From the NCBI GenBank assembly GCA_030532125.1, contig JAUNLU010000001.1:301960-365959 (forward strand): a DNA stretch of 64,000 bases, read 5' to 3'. The notes under the pieces were generated by a model, which had not been told where the DNA came from, made no database searches, and saw only the letters and a program-made list of their open reading frames with translations. This DNA is from Trueperella sp. GTDB taxonomy: Bacteria > Actinomycetota > Actinomycetes > Actinomycetales > Actinomycetaceae. The position numbers and the translations under genes were made by a program. Of this stretch, positions 26,271 through 35,131 are shown in pieces (positions within the stretch are counted from its first letter, which is position 1; each line of letters opens with the position of its first letter).

Positions 26271-27188
26271 ATGGTTACATTTGCTTACACGATTGCCGGA
26301 TCTGAAGCTACCGGCGGCGCTGGCTTCCAGGTGGATCTAAAAACTTTCCACCAGCTGGGCTGCTATGGCATGGGCGCTTTGACCTGTATCGTGTCATTCG
26401 ATCCGAAGGATAACTGGAACCACCGCTTTGTGCCGGTACCGCCGCAGGTCATCCGCGATCAGATCGAAGCAGCAACGAAGTCGCAGGATCTGGATACCGT
26501 GAAGATTGGCATGCTCGGCCACCCGGACACCATCGACGCTGTGGCAGAGATGCTGCAAACCCAGGAATGGCGCAATATCGTGGTGGACCCGGTGTTGATT
26601 TGCAAGGGTCAGGAGCCGGGCCAGGCGCTGGATACCGATAATGCACTGCGGGAGAAGATTCTGCCCTTGGCCACTGTGGTGACGCCAAATAACTTTGAGG
26701 CCCGCGTACTTGCCGGCATGGACGAACTGAATACGGTAGAAGACCTGGCAGAAGCGGCAGAGCGGATTTCTAAACTCGGCCCGAAATACGTAGTGGTAAA
26801 AGGCGGGATTGACTTCCCGGGAGACGACGCCGTAGACGTGCTGTGGGATGGGGAAAAAGCTATTTCCTTTGCAGTACCGAAAGTGGGTAGCGAACGAGTT
26901 TCCGGTGCGGGCTGCACGATGGCTGCAGCGATCACTGCGGAACTGGCTAAAGGTGCTGATATTGTATCCGCCGTGCGGGTAGCCAAGGACGTAGTAACCC
27001 AGGGTATCGAAGCCCGCGTCTCGGCTCATACCCCGTTCGATACCGTATGGCAGGGTGCCTACCGTCCCGCACTGATCGTGAATGACGACGACTCCCGCGG
27101 CGGCGGCTGCTGCGGCGGGCGCGGCAAAGGCCACGGTCACGGTGGTGGGCATGGTCACGGCAACGGTGGCTGCGGCTGCGGTAAATAG
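26271..27188 (+). CDS. ThiD/PdxK-type pyridoxine or hydroxymethylpyrimidine kinase with metal-binding-like tail
   Basis: The first 270 residues are a ribokinase-fold kinase: IAGSEATGGAGFQVDLKTF, MLGHPDTIDAVAEML, VVTPNNFEARVLAG, YVVVKGG and the anion-hole VSGAGCTMAAAITAEL. Relatives phosphorylate pyridoxine/pyridoxal or 4-amino-5-hydroxymethyl-2-methylpyrimidine; Bacillus PdxK is of this type, and some do both. After the fold ends, about 34 residues of Asp, Gly, His and Cys follow (four Cys, four His, about fifteen Gly, in pieces such as GGGCCGG, GHGHGGGHGHG and GCGCGK). This tail is unusual for the family and looks like a metal-binding extension. AGGAG stands before the ATG. The HD-domain gene follows after eight bases. 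Confidence 0.85.
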   Translation: MVTFAYTIAGSEATGGAGFQVDLKTFHQLGCYGMGALTCIVSFDPKDNWNHRFVPVPPQVIRDQIEAATKSQDLDTVKIGMLGHPDTIDAVAEMLQTQEWRNIVVDPVLICKGQEPGQALDTDNALREKILPLATVVTPNNFEARVLAGMDELNTVEDLAEAAERISKLGPKYVVVKGGIDFPGDDAVDVLWDGEKAISFAVPKVGSERVSGAGCTMAAAITAELAKGADIVSAVRVAKDVVTQGIEARVSAHTPFDTVWQGAYRPALIVNDDDSRGGGCCGGRGKGHGHGGGHGHGNGGCGCGK

Positions 27189-27196
27189 CATCGCTC

Positions 27197-27922
27197 GTGC
27201 CTGAGACCTATCGCGAAAGTGCCGGCGCAGTTGCGGCGGCACTTTTCGCGCCGGCACGTGAATTTTTGCGTGCCCATCTACTGAGTACACCGGGATATTC
27301 GCGGCGCTACCGCTTTGAACACAGTTTGCGCGTGGCACAGTTAGGCCGCGAAGTAGCTACTGCTGCTGGCTTAGATCCCGATTTGCTGGCGCTGGGCTGC
27401 CTACTACACGATATTGGCAAGTATGACGCCGAATGGCCGGTTGACCATGGCCGCGCGGGAGCACTGCTGGTACAAGATTTCCTGGAAACTGGCTCCCCGA
27501 GCTATCGAGAACAACTAGGCGAAACCACTGCTATGCAGCTGCTGCAAGGCATAGCGATGCACGTAGACGGATCTGCCAATACTCGCCCCGAAGCTCCGGA
27601 CGCCGGCCCGGTGGACAAGAGCGGCCGACCTTATCTGCAGTTTTCGCAGCCACCCGCCGTCTGGGCCCGCTCTATCGGCGACTGCGACAATATTGACCGA
27701 TTCTCTGCCTACCGGATCGCGGACACCCTGCGGTACTGGAAATTCATGGAGCTAGAAACCGCAGCACAGCGTGACGTCGTAGCAAAATACTTGGCAGAGC
27801 TAGCCGCCCAACGGCACTACCACTGCGCTACTGCGGCTGCCGAAGAACTCTGGCAGGACAACCTAGCATTCCAAACCGAATTCTTTACTAGATTGGCCCA
27901 CCAACTCCAGATAGAAAACTAG
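27197..27922 (+). CDS. HD-domain phosphohydrolase
   Basis: A 241-residue protein with the HD metal site: RYRFEHSLRVAQLGREVA, then GCLLHDIGKYDAEWPVDHGR, then a distal GIAMHVDG and SIGDCDNIDRF. Proteins of this fold hydrolyse nucleotides, nucleoside phosphates or other phosphate esters. It starts at GTG 27197, eight bases after the kinase stop, so the two are probably translated together and may act on related phosphorylated compounds, which is an inference from position only. The stop overlaps the convergent dhaM gene by four bases. Confidence 0.82.
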   Translation: MPETYRESAGAVAAALFAPAREFLRAHLLSTPGYSRRYRFEHSLRVAQLGREVATAAGLDPDLLALGCLLHDIGKYDAEWPVDHGRAGALLVQDFLETGSPSYREQLGETTAMQLLQGIAMHVDGSANTRPEAPDAGPVDKSGRPYLQFSQPPAVWARSIGDCDNIDRFSAYRIADTLRYWKFMELETAAQRDVVAKYLAELAAQRHYHCATAAAEELWQDNLAFQTEFFTRLAHQLQIEN

Positions 27923-30258
27923 GACTCGCGCACTGCCTGTTTGATTTCTGGGACCAGCGCTGGCCGCACAGAAAGCGCATCAACCCCAGCTGCTACTAGT
28001 TCTGCCACCAACTCCAGATCAGAAGCTAAATCACCACATACAGAAACTGGGCAGGGCAGCGTCTCGCACGCCTGTGCAATCAGCCGGATGACGGCGGGAA
28101 TCGCCGTCTGCGCTACCTCGGCAACTGCGGAATTACTGCGATCAGCAGCTGCCATATATTGCACTAGATCGTTTGTTCCTACTGAAACAAAATCCACTTC
28201 GCCGGCAAAATCGGCAATTTGATATGCCGCGGCGGGCGTCTCCAGCATCATCCCCAACTGGGGAACCTGACCGGGATTCCCCTCCAAAGCCACCGCTTTA
28301 TTCAGCATTTCCCGCGCCCACCGGATCTCGTCAACTGAAGTCACCATCGGGATCATTGCCGCAATCTGTACTTCTTGCCCGGCGCGCACAATCGCGCGTA
28401 ACTGCGTTAAGAACAATTCTGGATGGCGCCGCATCAGCCGCACTCCGCGCTCGCCAAGGAATGGGTTATCTTCTGCGGCAAGCGGCAAAAATGCCACTGG
28501 CTTATCGCCACCAATATCCCAAGTTCGCACCACCATCGGATTAGTTCCCGGTAGTGCTTTGCCAAGCGCAATATAGGTAGCAGTCTGGGCGGCGCAGTCT
28601 GGGGCTTCGGAATGGTTGGCGAAGAGCAATTCGGTGCGCACCAGCCCCATGCCGTCAGCTCCGTTCTGAGCGGCAGCAGTAGCATCCGTCAGAGTGGCAA
28701 TATTGGCCTCCACTAAAATGCGTGTTCCCGCCGCAGTTAGCGCCGGTTCATCCATCCGTTTTCGGGCCCGGAGTTGCCGAGCATTTGCCTCCCGGTAGTG
28801 CAAAAGCATCTGCCGCAATTGTTCCGGGGACGGCTCAATTAAGGCCTCGCCCGCATAAAGATCCAGCGCAATTTGTACCCCGTCAGTGGCATTGCGAGCT
28901 TGGGGCTGCCCGGTCACAACCGGAATGCCTTTGGCGGCGGCGATTAACGCGCCGTGCCCGGTGCGGCTGCCGGATGCAGTCAAAACTCCTGCCACTCGTG
29001 CCGGATCAATTTCCGCCGCTAATGCCGGCGACAGCGCCTCCAAAACTAGTATTGGCGGCGTCTCCCAGGTGGCCAGTTCCTCAGCCAAGCCGCCTAACGG
29101 TGAGCCAGTCAGTGCCACCCGCAGCAGTTCTCCCAGCGACACGATATCTTCTGCCCGCTGCCGTAAATAATCACTCGGCAATTTGGCGTACATATCTTCT
29201 AGTTCGCCCGTTACATTGCGCACGGCTTGCTCAGCCAAGGTGCCCTGCGCTATCTGCCCCGCTATTTTTCCATTGAATTGCGGGTCAGAGAGCAGCCCAA
29301 TCTGGATAGCGACAATCGAATCTTCCGGCAACCCGACTAAGTAATTCCGCACAGTTTCTACTGCTTGTTCCCAACGCTGTGCCTGGTTATCTGGATTATT
29401 TCCTGCGGTGGGCACGGTGATTTTTACCTGATGCGGCCGCCAAACTAAGGCGGGACCTACTGCCGGTTGTAATCCTGACGACGGCACGCTGGGTTGATGT
29501 GCTGGAACTGGTTCCCGTTTTTTCGGCTTTGCAGCAGCGTTATTCCAACCGCGTTCCGCTAACTCAGCGACGGCGTGCAAAGTTTCCGTTTCAGTTGCTG
29601 GCACCGAAATTTGCAAGCGCTGCCCGGCTACCAGCCCTAGACTCATTAGCGCAGTCATTGAAGTGGCATCAACCGGGCCACTCCCGGTATCGACGTTGTA
29701 TGCAGTAGCTGCAGTGCCAGCAACTGCGCTCACCAGCGCGGCCGCTGGGCGCGCATGTAGCCCATTGGGATCGGTGATCCGCAATGTCACCGAACGGAGA
29801 TCTGCCGATTCCGCGAGCGCAGCGCGCGGGGCGGGGCAAATGCCCGGGTTCCCCAAATCTTCCTTTTTCGGTTCTAGTGCTTGGCAGGCTTCCCGGGCGA
29901 TAGCGGCAGTATCCACGCCGGCAGCAGCTGCCACACTGGCAACTATCAGCCCTTCCACTAATGGTGCTGGTATTAGCTGCGTGCGGTGCGCTATTTCCGG
30001 GTCCAAAAACTCTAAAGCCAATTCAGCAGACATCACTGCGGAACCTAAATCTAGTAGCACCACTACGCCGTCGCCCGCGTCAGCCCGCATGATAGCCTGC
30101 GATATCTGCTCCGCGTCGGTACCAAATTCGGCAAACTCAGCCCCGATACCTGCGGCAACTTCTATCCGCACCTGGGACGCCATTTGTTTTGCTAGCTCCC
30201 GGGCAGCGGTCGCGAGCGCATAGGAGTGGGAAACCACCACTAGGCCGACATCAGCCAC
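27919..30258 (-). CDS. dhaM: PTS-dependent dihydroxyacetone kinase phosphotransferase DhaM fused to HPr and full Enzyme I
   Basis: A 779-residue three-part protein. Residues 1-130 are the DhaM (mannose-type IIA) domain with active His11 in VVVSHSYALA. Residues 155-235 are an HPr domain with His168 in NGLHARPAAALVS. Residues of about 265-779 are a complete Enzyme I with phospho-His435 in GSRTGHGALIAAAKGIPVV, the PEP-binding barrel (GADGMGLVRTELLF, NPFLGERGVRLMRRHPELF, VDFVSVGTNDLVQYMAAADR) and the catalytic CGDLASD (Cys741). The E. coli DhaM fusion ends within the N-terminal part of Enzyme I. This one could carry phosphate from PEP to DhaL-bound ADP by itself. GTG 30258 follows GGAGG and overlaps dhaL by eight bases. 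Confidence 0.92.
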   Translation of the reverse strand: MADVGLVVVSHSYALATAARELAKQMASQVRIEVAAGIGAEFAEFGTDAEQISQAIMRADAGDGVVVLLDLGSAVMSAELALEFLDPEIAHRTQLIPAPLVEGLIVASVAAAAGVDTAAIAREACQALEPKKEDLGNPGICPAPRAALAESADLRSVTLRITDPNGLHARPAAALVSAVAGTAATAYNVDTGSGPVDATSMTALMSLGLVAGQRLQISVPATETETLHAVAELAERGWNNAAAKPKKREPVPAHQPSVPSSGLQPAVGPALVWRPHQVKITVPTAGNNPDNQAQRWEQAVETVRNYLVGLPEDSIVAIQIGLLSDPQFNGKIAGQIAQGTLAEQAVRNVTGELEDMYAKLPSDYLRQRAEDIVSLGELLRVALTGSPLGGLAEELATWETPPILVLEALSPALAAEIDPARVAGVLTASGSRTGHGALIAAAKGIPVVTGQPQARNATDGVQIALDLYAGEALIEPSPEQLRQMLLHYREANARQLRARKRMDEPALTAAGTRILVEANIATLTDATAAAQNGADGMGLVRTELLFANHSEAPDCAAQTATYIALGKALPGTNPMVVRTWDIGGDKPVAFLPLAAEDNPFLGERGVRLMRRHPELFLTQLRAIVRAGQEVQIAAMIPMVTSVDEIRWAREMLNKAVALEGNPGQVPQLGMMLETPAAAYQIADFAGEVDFVSVGTNDLVQYMAAADRSNSAVAEVAQTAIPAVIRLIAQACETLPCPVSVCGDLASDLELVAELVAAGVDALSVRPALVPEIKQAVRES

Positions 30259-30880
30259 CGAAAACCTCCGCGGCTGCCTGGAGCATAAGTTCCGTAGACG
30301 CCGCGCCCGGATCTTTCACTCCCACAGCGCGTTCCCCCAGGTAAGAGGCTCTGCCTTTGCGGGCAACTAGCGGGATAGTTGCAGCAGCACCTTGCTGAGC
30401 TGCGGCATAGGCGGCGGCTACGGTATCAGCTAAAGTTTCGCCGTTGGCGGCAGTTTCTTGGGCAGCAGCCAGCGCGGGAAGCCACGCATCAAGCATAGTT
30501 TTATCGCCAACTTCTGCTCTGCCTCGAGCCTGCACTCCGGCTACTCCTGCCGCAAGGGCAGCTACAAAGCTACCGGCAGTGAGCTCTGCAGCCGGATCGG
30601 TGTCCAGCTCAGCACCCATTTTCAACAGTAAAGTGCCGTACAGTGGGCCAGATGCTCCGCCCACTTTGGATACCAGCGTCATACCAGCCTTTTTTAGATA
30701 ACTGCCGGCATCTGGGAACTCAGCTGGGTCTAACTCCCCGATTGCTTCCACTCCGCGCAACATATTGGCACCGTGATCGGCGTCGCCAATCTGGCGATCT
30801 AATTCAGTCAGGTAGTCAGAATTGGCGGTGACTAGTTTTTGGAAAGCGGCTAACCACGCGATAAATGGTGCAGATTCCAT
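30251..30880 (-). CDS. dhaL: Dihydroxyacetone kinase, nucleotide-binding subunit
   Basis: A 209-residue subunit that holds ADP/ATP and passes the phosphate to dihydroxyacetone on DhaK. The family signature is YLTELDRQIGDADHGANMLRG, with the Asp residues that bind two Mg2+. KVGGASGPLYGTLLLKMG, TMLDAWLPALAAA and RKGRASYLGERAVGVKDPGA follow. The start is ATG 30880, whose A is the last base of the dhaK TGA, and is favoured over the longer GTG 30892. It lies between dhaK and dhaM, overlapping both. Confidence 0.94.
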   Translation of the reverse strand: MESAPFIAWLAAFQKLVTANSDYLTELDRQIGDADHGANMLRGVEAIGELDPAEFPDAGSYLKKAGMTLVSKVGGASGPLYGTLLLKMGAELDTDPAAELTAGSFVAALAAGVAGVQARGRAEVGDKTMLDAWLPALAAAQETAANGETLADTVAAAYAAAQQGAAATIPLVARKGRASYLGERAVGVKDPGAASTELMLQAAAEVFGG

Positions 30881-31878
30881 CACGCATTCCACCTCAATCC
30901 AGCGGTAAGTACTGGGGCATCCCAGCAGCGCAGCATTTCTTCATCTGCCCGCAATAGCGAGAGCGCGCAGCCAGCCATCTCTAAGCTAGTCACATAGTTA
31001 CCCACCAGGGAGCGCACTACGTTGACCCCAGCATCCGTCAATATTTTGGCGCATTCGCCGTACATTAGATACAGCTCGGAGAGCGGAGTAGCCCCCATGC
31101 CGCCAAGCAGTGCCACTACTGGCGCTCCCGTAAAGTCCAGGTCGGCCAGAATTGGCTCCACTAGTTCGGCTGCTAGTTCGCGGGCTGGTTGTAGCGGCCG
31201 GCGTTCCCGCCCGGGCTCGCCGTGAATTCCAATCCCTAATTCGATTTCATCTTCGGCAAGTTCAAAGGTAGGTTTACCAGCCGCCGGCACGGTACATGGC
31301 GTCAGCGCCAGCCCAAAGCTACGAGTGTTATCGGCTACTCGCTGTGCCAGCTGGGTAACTGCCGGCAAGTCTGCGTCCTCTTCCGCCAGCGCGCCGGCAA
31401 TTTTCTCCACGAAAAGGGTGCCGCCCACACCACGCCGGCCCGCAGTATAGAGCGAGTCTTGGACGGCGACGTCGTCAGCAACCGTAACTGAATCGATTGC
31501 GATACCGGAGATTTCCGCGCTCATCTCCGCTGCCATCTCAAAATTCATGACGTCGCCGGTGTAGTTCTTGACTATGTGCAGCACACCAGCACCACTATCT
31601 ACCGCCGCAGTAGCCGCCATTATTTGGTCGGGAACTGGAGAAGTAAAAACTGCGCCACAACAGGCGGCGTCTAACATGCCAGTACCAACAAATCCAGCGT
31701 GTAGCGGTTCGTGCCCGGAACCGCCACCGGACACTATCGCCACTTTGCCAGTTTTGGCGTGGGCGCGATAGACGATGTGATTATCTAGGTCAACGCGCAG
31801 CAGATTGGGATGCGCAGCTGCCATGCCGGCTAGTGATTCACTGACCACATCTTCGGGGTCATTAATCAATTTCTTCAT
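30880..31878 (-). CDS. dhaK: Dihydroxyacetone kinase, substrate-binding subunit
   Basis: A 332-residue subunit that binds dihydroxyacetone covalently as a hemiaminal on a His. Signatures are AIVSGGGSGHEPLHAGFVG (with the catalytic His near residue 53) and ELGIGIHGEPGRER (with the hemiaminal His). Its start MKKLINDPEDVVSESLAGMA matches E. coli DhaK; the frame extends upstream to TTG 31890, but ATG 31878 is preferred. It heads dhaK-dhaL-dhaM, with overlapping genes throughout. No regulator (DhaR/DhaS) and no glycerol dehydrogenase or facilitator gene is adjacent, so the dihydroxyacetone source is unclear. Confidence 0.95.
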   Translation of the reverse strand: MKKLINDPEDVVSESLAGMAAAHPNLLRVDLDNHIVYRAHAKTGKVAIVSGGGSGHEPLHAGFVGTGMLDAACCGAVFTSPVPDQIMAATAAVDSGAGVLHIVKNYTGDVMNFEMAAEMSAEISGIAIDSVTVADDVAVQDSLYTAGRRGVGGTLFVEKIAGALAEEDADLPAVTQLAQRVADNTRSFGLALTPCTVPAAGKPTFELAEDEIELGIGIHGEPGRERRPLQPARELAAELVEPILADLDFTGAPVVALLGGMGATPLSELYLMYGECAKILTDAGVNVVRSLVGNYVTSLEMAGCALSLLRADEEMLRCWDAPVLTAGLRWNA

Positions 31879-31915
31879 ACTTCGATTCAATCACTTTGTG
31901 CGGCAGGCTGGGCGC

Positions 31916-33256
31916 CTAAAAGCCACCAAAGTTGGCGAACTTGGTGAAATGCCCTTGCCACACCAGTTCCACTTTGCCGGTTGGGCCGGAGCGGTTCTTG
32001 CCTACGATAATCTCTGCTGGCGGCACATCTGGCGAGGAATCGTCGGCGTCTTTCCGATTGTTAATTAGCAAGACGACGTCCGCATCCTGCTCCAGTGAGC
32101 CAGACTCCCTCAGGTCAGAAACTTGCGGGACTTTTGATTCGCGGCGTTCTGGATCGCGGTTTAGCTGAGCTACTGCAATGATCGGGATATTTAGCTCTTT
32201 GGCGAGCAGTTTTATTGACCGGGAGAACTCGGAAACTTCTTGTTGCCGCGATTCTGGGGTGCGCCCACCAGAGGTAAGCAGCTGCAGGTAGTCAATTACG
32301 ATCAATTCGATACCGTGCTGTTGGCGGAGCCGGCGGGCTTTGGCGCGGATCTCCATCATGGTCAAGTTAGGGGAATCATCCAAAAACAGCGGGGCTTGTT
32401 GAATGCGCTCTAATGTGCGCGCGATACGATTCCACTGGTCCTGGTTGATATCGCCGTTTTTGATTTTCGACAAGAAAACTTCGGCTTCGGCGGCGACCAT
32501 ACGGCTAATTAGTTCGGATCGCCCCATTTCCAGCGAGAAGAAGACGGCGGGTTTATTGTCTTTTATTGCCACTTGCCGGCAGAAATCCATCGCCAAAGAA
32601 GATTTACCCATGCCGGGGCGCGCGGCCACAATAATCATCTGCCCAGGGGCGAAGCCAGAGAGTTTGCTATCCAGATCGGTGAATCCAGTAGAGAGCCCGG
32701 CTAATCCGCCACTGCGGTTGGCATTCTCCTGCAGTTCTTCCCAAAACGGCGGTACTGCTTCTGCCAAGGAAACATAGTCAGATGTTTCACGGGAAGTGGT
32801 CATATTGAATACTTCGGATTGCGCGGTGTTTAGCAGTTCAGCCACATCACCTGGCTCAGTGTTATAGCCGAGTTGCACGATCCGAGTTCCCACTTCTACC
32901 AGTGAGCGCAGCTGAGCTTGTTCGCGCACAATTTGGGCATAGTACGACGCATTGGCGGAAGTGGGCACCGCGGCGGCTAGGTCTAAGATGTAGCCCCGAC
33001 CACCGACCCGCTCGAGCTCACCGTGGCGTTGTAGTTCCGCGCTAACCGTAATTTGATCTGCCGGCTCGCCATGCGAGAAAAGATCCAAGATGGCATTGAA
33101 AATTGTGGCGTGGGCAGGGCGATAGAAATCTTCTGCGCGCAAAATTTCCAGCACATCGGCAATTGCGTCTTTGGTAAGTAGCATGCCACCTAATACTGAA
33201 CGCTCTGCCGCAATATCCTGCGGTGGAGTCCGTTCAAATGAGGATCCCTCGCTCAC
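31916..33256 (-). CDS. dnaB: Replicative DNA helicase
   Basis: A 446-residue hexameric helicase that unwinds DNA at the fork. The N-terminal collar domain starts with PPQDIAAERSVLGGMLL. The RecA-like motor has Walker A GMGKSSLAMDFCRQ, ELIVIDYLQLL as Walker B, AQLNRDPERRESKVPQVSDL, SGSLEQDADVVLLINN and a C-terminal arginine-finger region. No intein is present, although dnaB is a common site for them in actinobacteria. The start is GTG 33256, nine bases after GGAG; a TTG at 33259 is an alternative. Its upstream region holds many DnaA-box-like sites. Confidence 0.96.
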   Translation of the reverse strand: MSEGSSFERTPPQDIAAERSVLGGMLLTKDAIADVLEILRAEDFYRPAHATIFNAILDLFSHGEPADQITVSAELQRHGELERVGGRGYILDLAAAVPTSANASYYAQIVREQAQLRSLVEVGTRIVQLGYNTEPGDVAELLNTAQSEVFNMTTSRETSDYVSLAEAVPPFWEELQENANRSGGLAGLSTGFTDLDSKLSGFAPGQMIIVAARPGMGKSSLAMDFCRQVAIKDNKPAVFFSLEMGRSELISRMVAAEAEVFLSKIKNGDINQDQWNRIARTLERIQQAPLFLDDSPNLTMMEIRAKARRLRQQHGIELIVIDYLQLLTSGGRTPESRQQEVSEFSRSIKLLAKELNIPIIAVAQLNRDPERRESKVPQVSDLRESGSLEQDADVVLLINNRKDADDSSPDVPPAEIIVGKNRSGPTGKVELVWQGHFTKFANFGGF

Positions 33257-33385
33257 CAATTTTCACTCCACTTCTTAAGCTCATCTCGGCGTTGGCATCC
33301 AGTAGTTATCTGGAATACCGCTCCGCTAGTCTATCGCCGTCGTGACGTAGATTTTGAGCAGTATTCCACCGGTTGTCAAATTATC

Positions 33386-33565
33386 TTTTCCACAGGGCTG
33401 TGGATTCTTTAAGTTTTTCTGTGGATACACGCCGAAAAACCGGTGGATTATTTGTGAATAACTTTTTCAGTTATCCACAACTAACCCCGGTAGTATCCAC
33501 AACAGTGGAGAAGCCCCGGAAAAGGCTGATTTTTCTACCCCTATGTTCTCCACACCTGTGGGTAA
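33386..33565. promoter_or_regulatory. Cluster of DnaA-box-like sites upstream of dnaB
   Basis: Within 180 bp of the 507-bp dnaB/MATE gap are two exact TTATNCACA sites (reverse at 33453-33461, forward TTATCCACA at 33471-33479). Four one-mismatch sites also occur (TTTTCCACA 33386-33394, TGTGGATAC 33420-33428, GTATCCACA 33493-33501, TGTGGGTAA 33557-33565). The density equals or exceeds that of the dnaA-dnaN gap. No gene lies between 33257 and 33763, and the rest of the gap shows no other clear element. Confidence 0.7.
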
Positions 33566-33751
33566 CTTTTTATTTTTGGGGACAATTTATTAGTTAGTTA
33601 AATTTTAGGAACTTGAGGGTTAACAAAGAATATAACTCTAGAAATATCCGCCGTACTGCGCGGCTTTCCCTAGACACACCCCTGAACCGCTCCGCACCCC
33701 GCAGTAGATCTGCTATCTCGCACGCCCACTGCGCACCTACCCGCCATTAGC

Positions 33752-33757
33752 TAAAGT
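33752..33757 (+). promoter_or_regulatory. Candidate -10 box of the MATE gene (leaderless start)
   Basis: TAAAGT lies six bases before the GTG start at 33764, with no ribosome site between. Confidence 0.4.
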
Positions 33758-33763
33758 TAAACG

Positions 33764-35131
33764 GTGGCAAAAAACCTGGAGCAGCGCCGAATAGATGCAG
33801 ATATCGCCAAACTGGCAATTCCCTCATTGGGAACTCTGCTAGCTGAACCTCTGTTAGTGGCAGTGGATACCACCATGGTGGGTCGACTCGGCACTGCACC
33901 CTTAGCTGGGCTCTCACTTGCTGCCACTATCCTCACCACCCTAGTGGGGATCTGCATTTTTCTGTCCTACGCCACCACTGCAGCTACCGCGCGCTATGTT
34001 GGCGCCGGTAAGCCCGCGGTAGGGATGCGATACGGGCTGGATGGCATGTGGCTGGCACTCGGGCTGGGTGCGATCTTGGCCTTAATACTAGAAATCTTTG
34101 CGCCCGAGATTATTGCCCTATTCCAGCCTGAACCCGCGGTAGCCCAGCAAGCCATCCGCTATGCTCGCGCCAGTGCACCTGGGCTCCCCGGAATGCTGCT
34201 GATCTTAGCTGCCAATGGTACGCTGCGCGGTTTTGCAGATGCCCGCACACCCTTGGTAGCCGCTACCGCTGGCGCACTAGCCAATATCCCCCTAAACGCC
34301 ATCTTGATTTATGGCTGCCAACTGGGGATAGTTGGGGCCGGAACTGGCACGGCAATCGCGCAAACCGGCGTCGGCATATTCCTAACTGTGGTGGTAGTAC
34401 GCCGTGCCCGCAAATTAGCTGTGCCACTGCGACCCTCCGGCAGTGGGGTATTGCGAGCCGTGCGCGAGGCAGTGCCGCTCATTATCCGCACGCTCTCCCT
34501 GCGCGGCGCAATACTGTTGCATATCACCGCCGCTACTTCGCTGGGTACCTTCGCCCTAGCTGCCAATCAAATCATAATGACGGTGTGGAATTTCGCTGCC
34601 TATGGGCTGGATTCACTGGCAACCGCGGCACAAATCCTGGTGGGGCAAGGGCTAGGCGCACAAAATCGCGAGCGCGTGCGCACCGTGCTACGCCGCTGTT
34701 TAATCTGGGGTGCCCGCGTGGGAATCGGGCTAGGCGTGCTGGTAGCTGCAGCAGCGCCATTAATTTCCACCCTGATGGTCACCGACCCACCCGTGCGCGA
34801 ATTAGCTACCCACACTATGTGGCTAGTAGCAGTCGCTTTCCCCCTGGCTGCTATCGCTTATATGCTCGACGGCGTGCTGATTGGTGCCGCCGATACCCGC
34901 GCCCTCGCCTGGTACATGATAGGCGCACTATTGGCATTCACTCCCGTGGCGCTATTTTTCACCACTGCCGGTGCCGACTGGGGCGAAACCGGATTGCTGT
35001 TGCTGTGGGCTGGCTATGTATTTGTTTTTATGGGAGTCCGCGCGGGTACGATGTTGTGGCGCATCCGGGGCGACCGGTGGATGAGGCTAACCCAACAACA
35101 ACTAACTGAGCGCAGCGACGACGTCCGCTAG
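33764..35131 (+). CDS. MATE-family multidrug or metabolite exporter
   Basis: A 455-residue, 12-helix inner-membrane antiporter of the DinF/NorM type. It begins DIAKLAIPSLGTLLAEPLLV, where the proline in helix 1 is a family hallmark, and has DTTMVGRLGTAPLAGLSLA and, in the second half, FALAANQIIMTVWNFAAYG. MATE proteins exchange Na+ or H+ for cationic compounds. In Streptomyces a MATE gene also lies between rplI and dnaB, so the position is conserved in the phylum. GTG 33764 has no ribosome site. The last 30 bases overlap the convergent DUF1537 gene. Confidence 0.9.
   Translation: MAKNLEQRRIDADIAKLAIPSLGTLLAEPLLVAVDTTMVGRLGTAPLAGLSLAATILTTLVGICIFLSYATTAATARYVGAGKPAVGMRYGLDGMWLALGLGAILALILEIFAPEIIALFQPEPAVAQQAIRYARASAPGLPGMLLILAANGTLRGFADARTPLVAATAGALANIPLNAILIYGCQLGIVGAGTGTAIAQTGVGIFLTVVVVRRARKLAVPLRPSGSGVLRAVREAVPLIIRTLSLRGAILLHITAATSLGTFALAANQIIMTVWNFAAYGLDSLATAAQILVGQGLGAQNRERVRTVLRRCLIWGARVGIGLGVLVAAAAPLISTLMVTDPPVRELATHTMWLVAVAFPLAAIAYMLDGVLIGAADTRALAWYMIGALLAFTPVALFFTTAGADWGETGLLLLWAGYVFVFMGVRAGTMLWRIRGDRWMRLTQQQLTERSDDVR

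Noticed and set aside
26394..27338. 314-codon open frame on the minus strand opposite the PdxK/ThiD-type kinase
   Set aside because: It lies entirely against a well-supported kinase and HD gene and its product has no sensible motif; it is a GC-driven shadow.
32782..32796. parS-like sequence TGTTTCACGGGAAGT inside dnaB
   Set aside because: Several mismatches break the palindrome; it is coding sequence and unlikely to bind ParB well.
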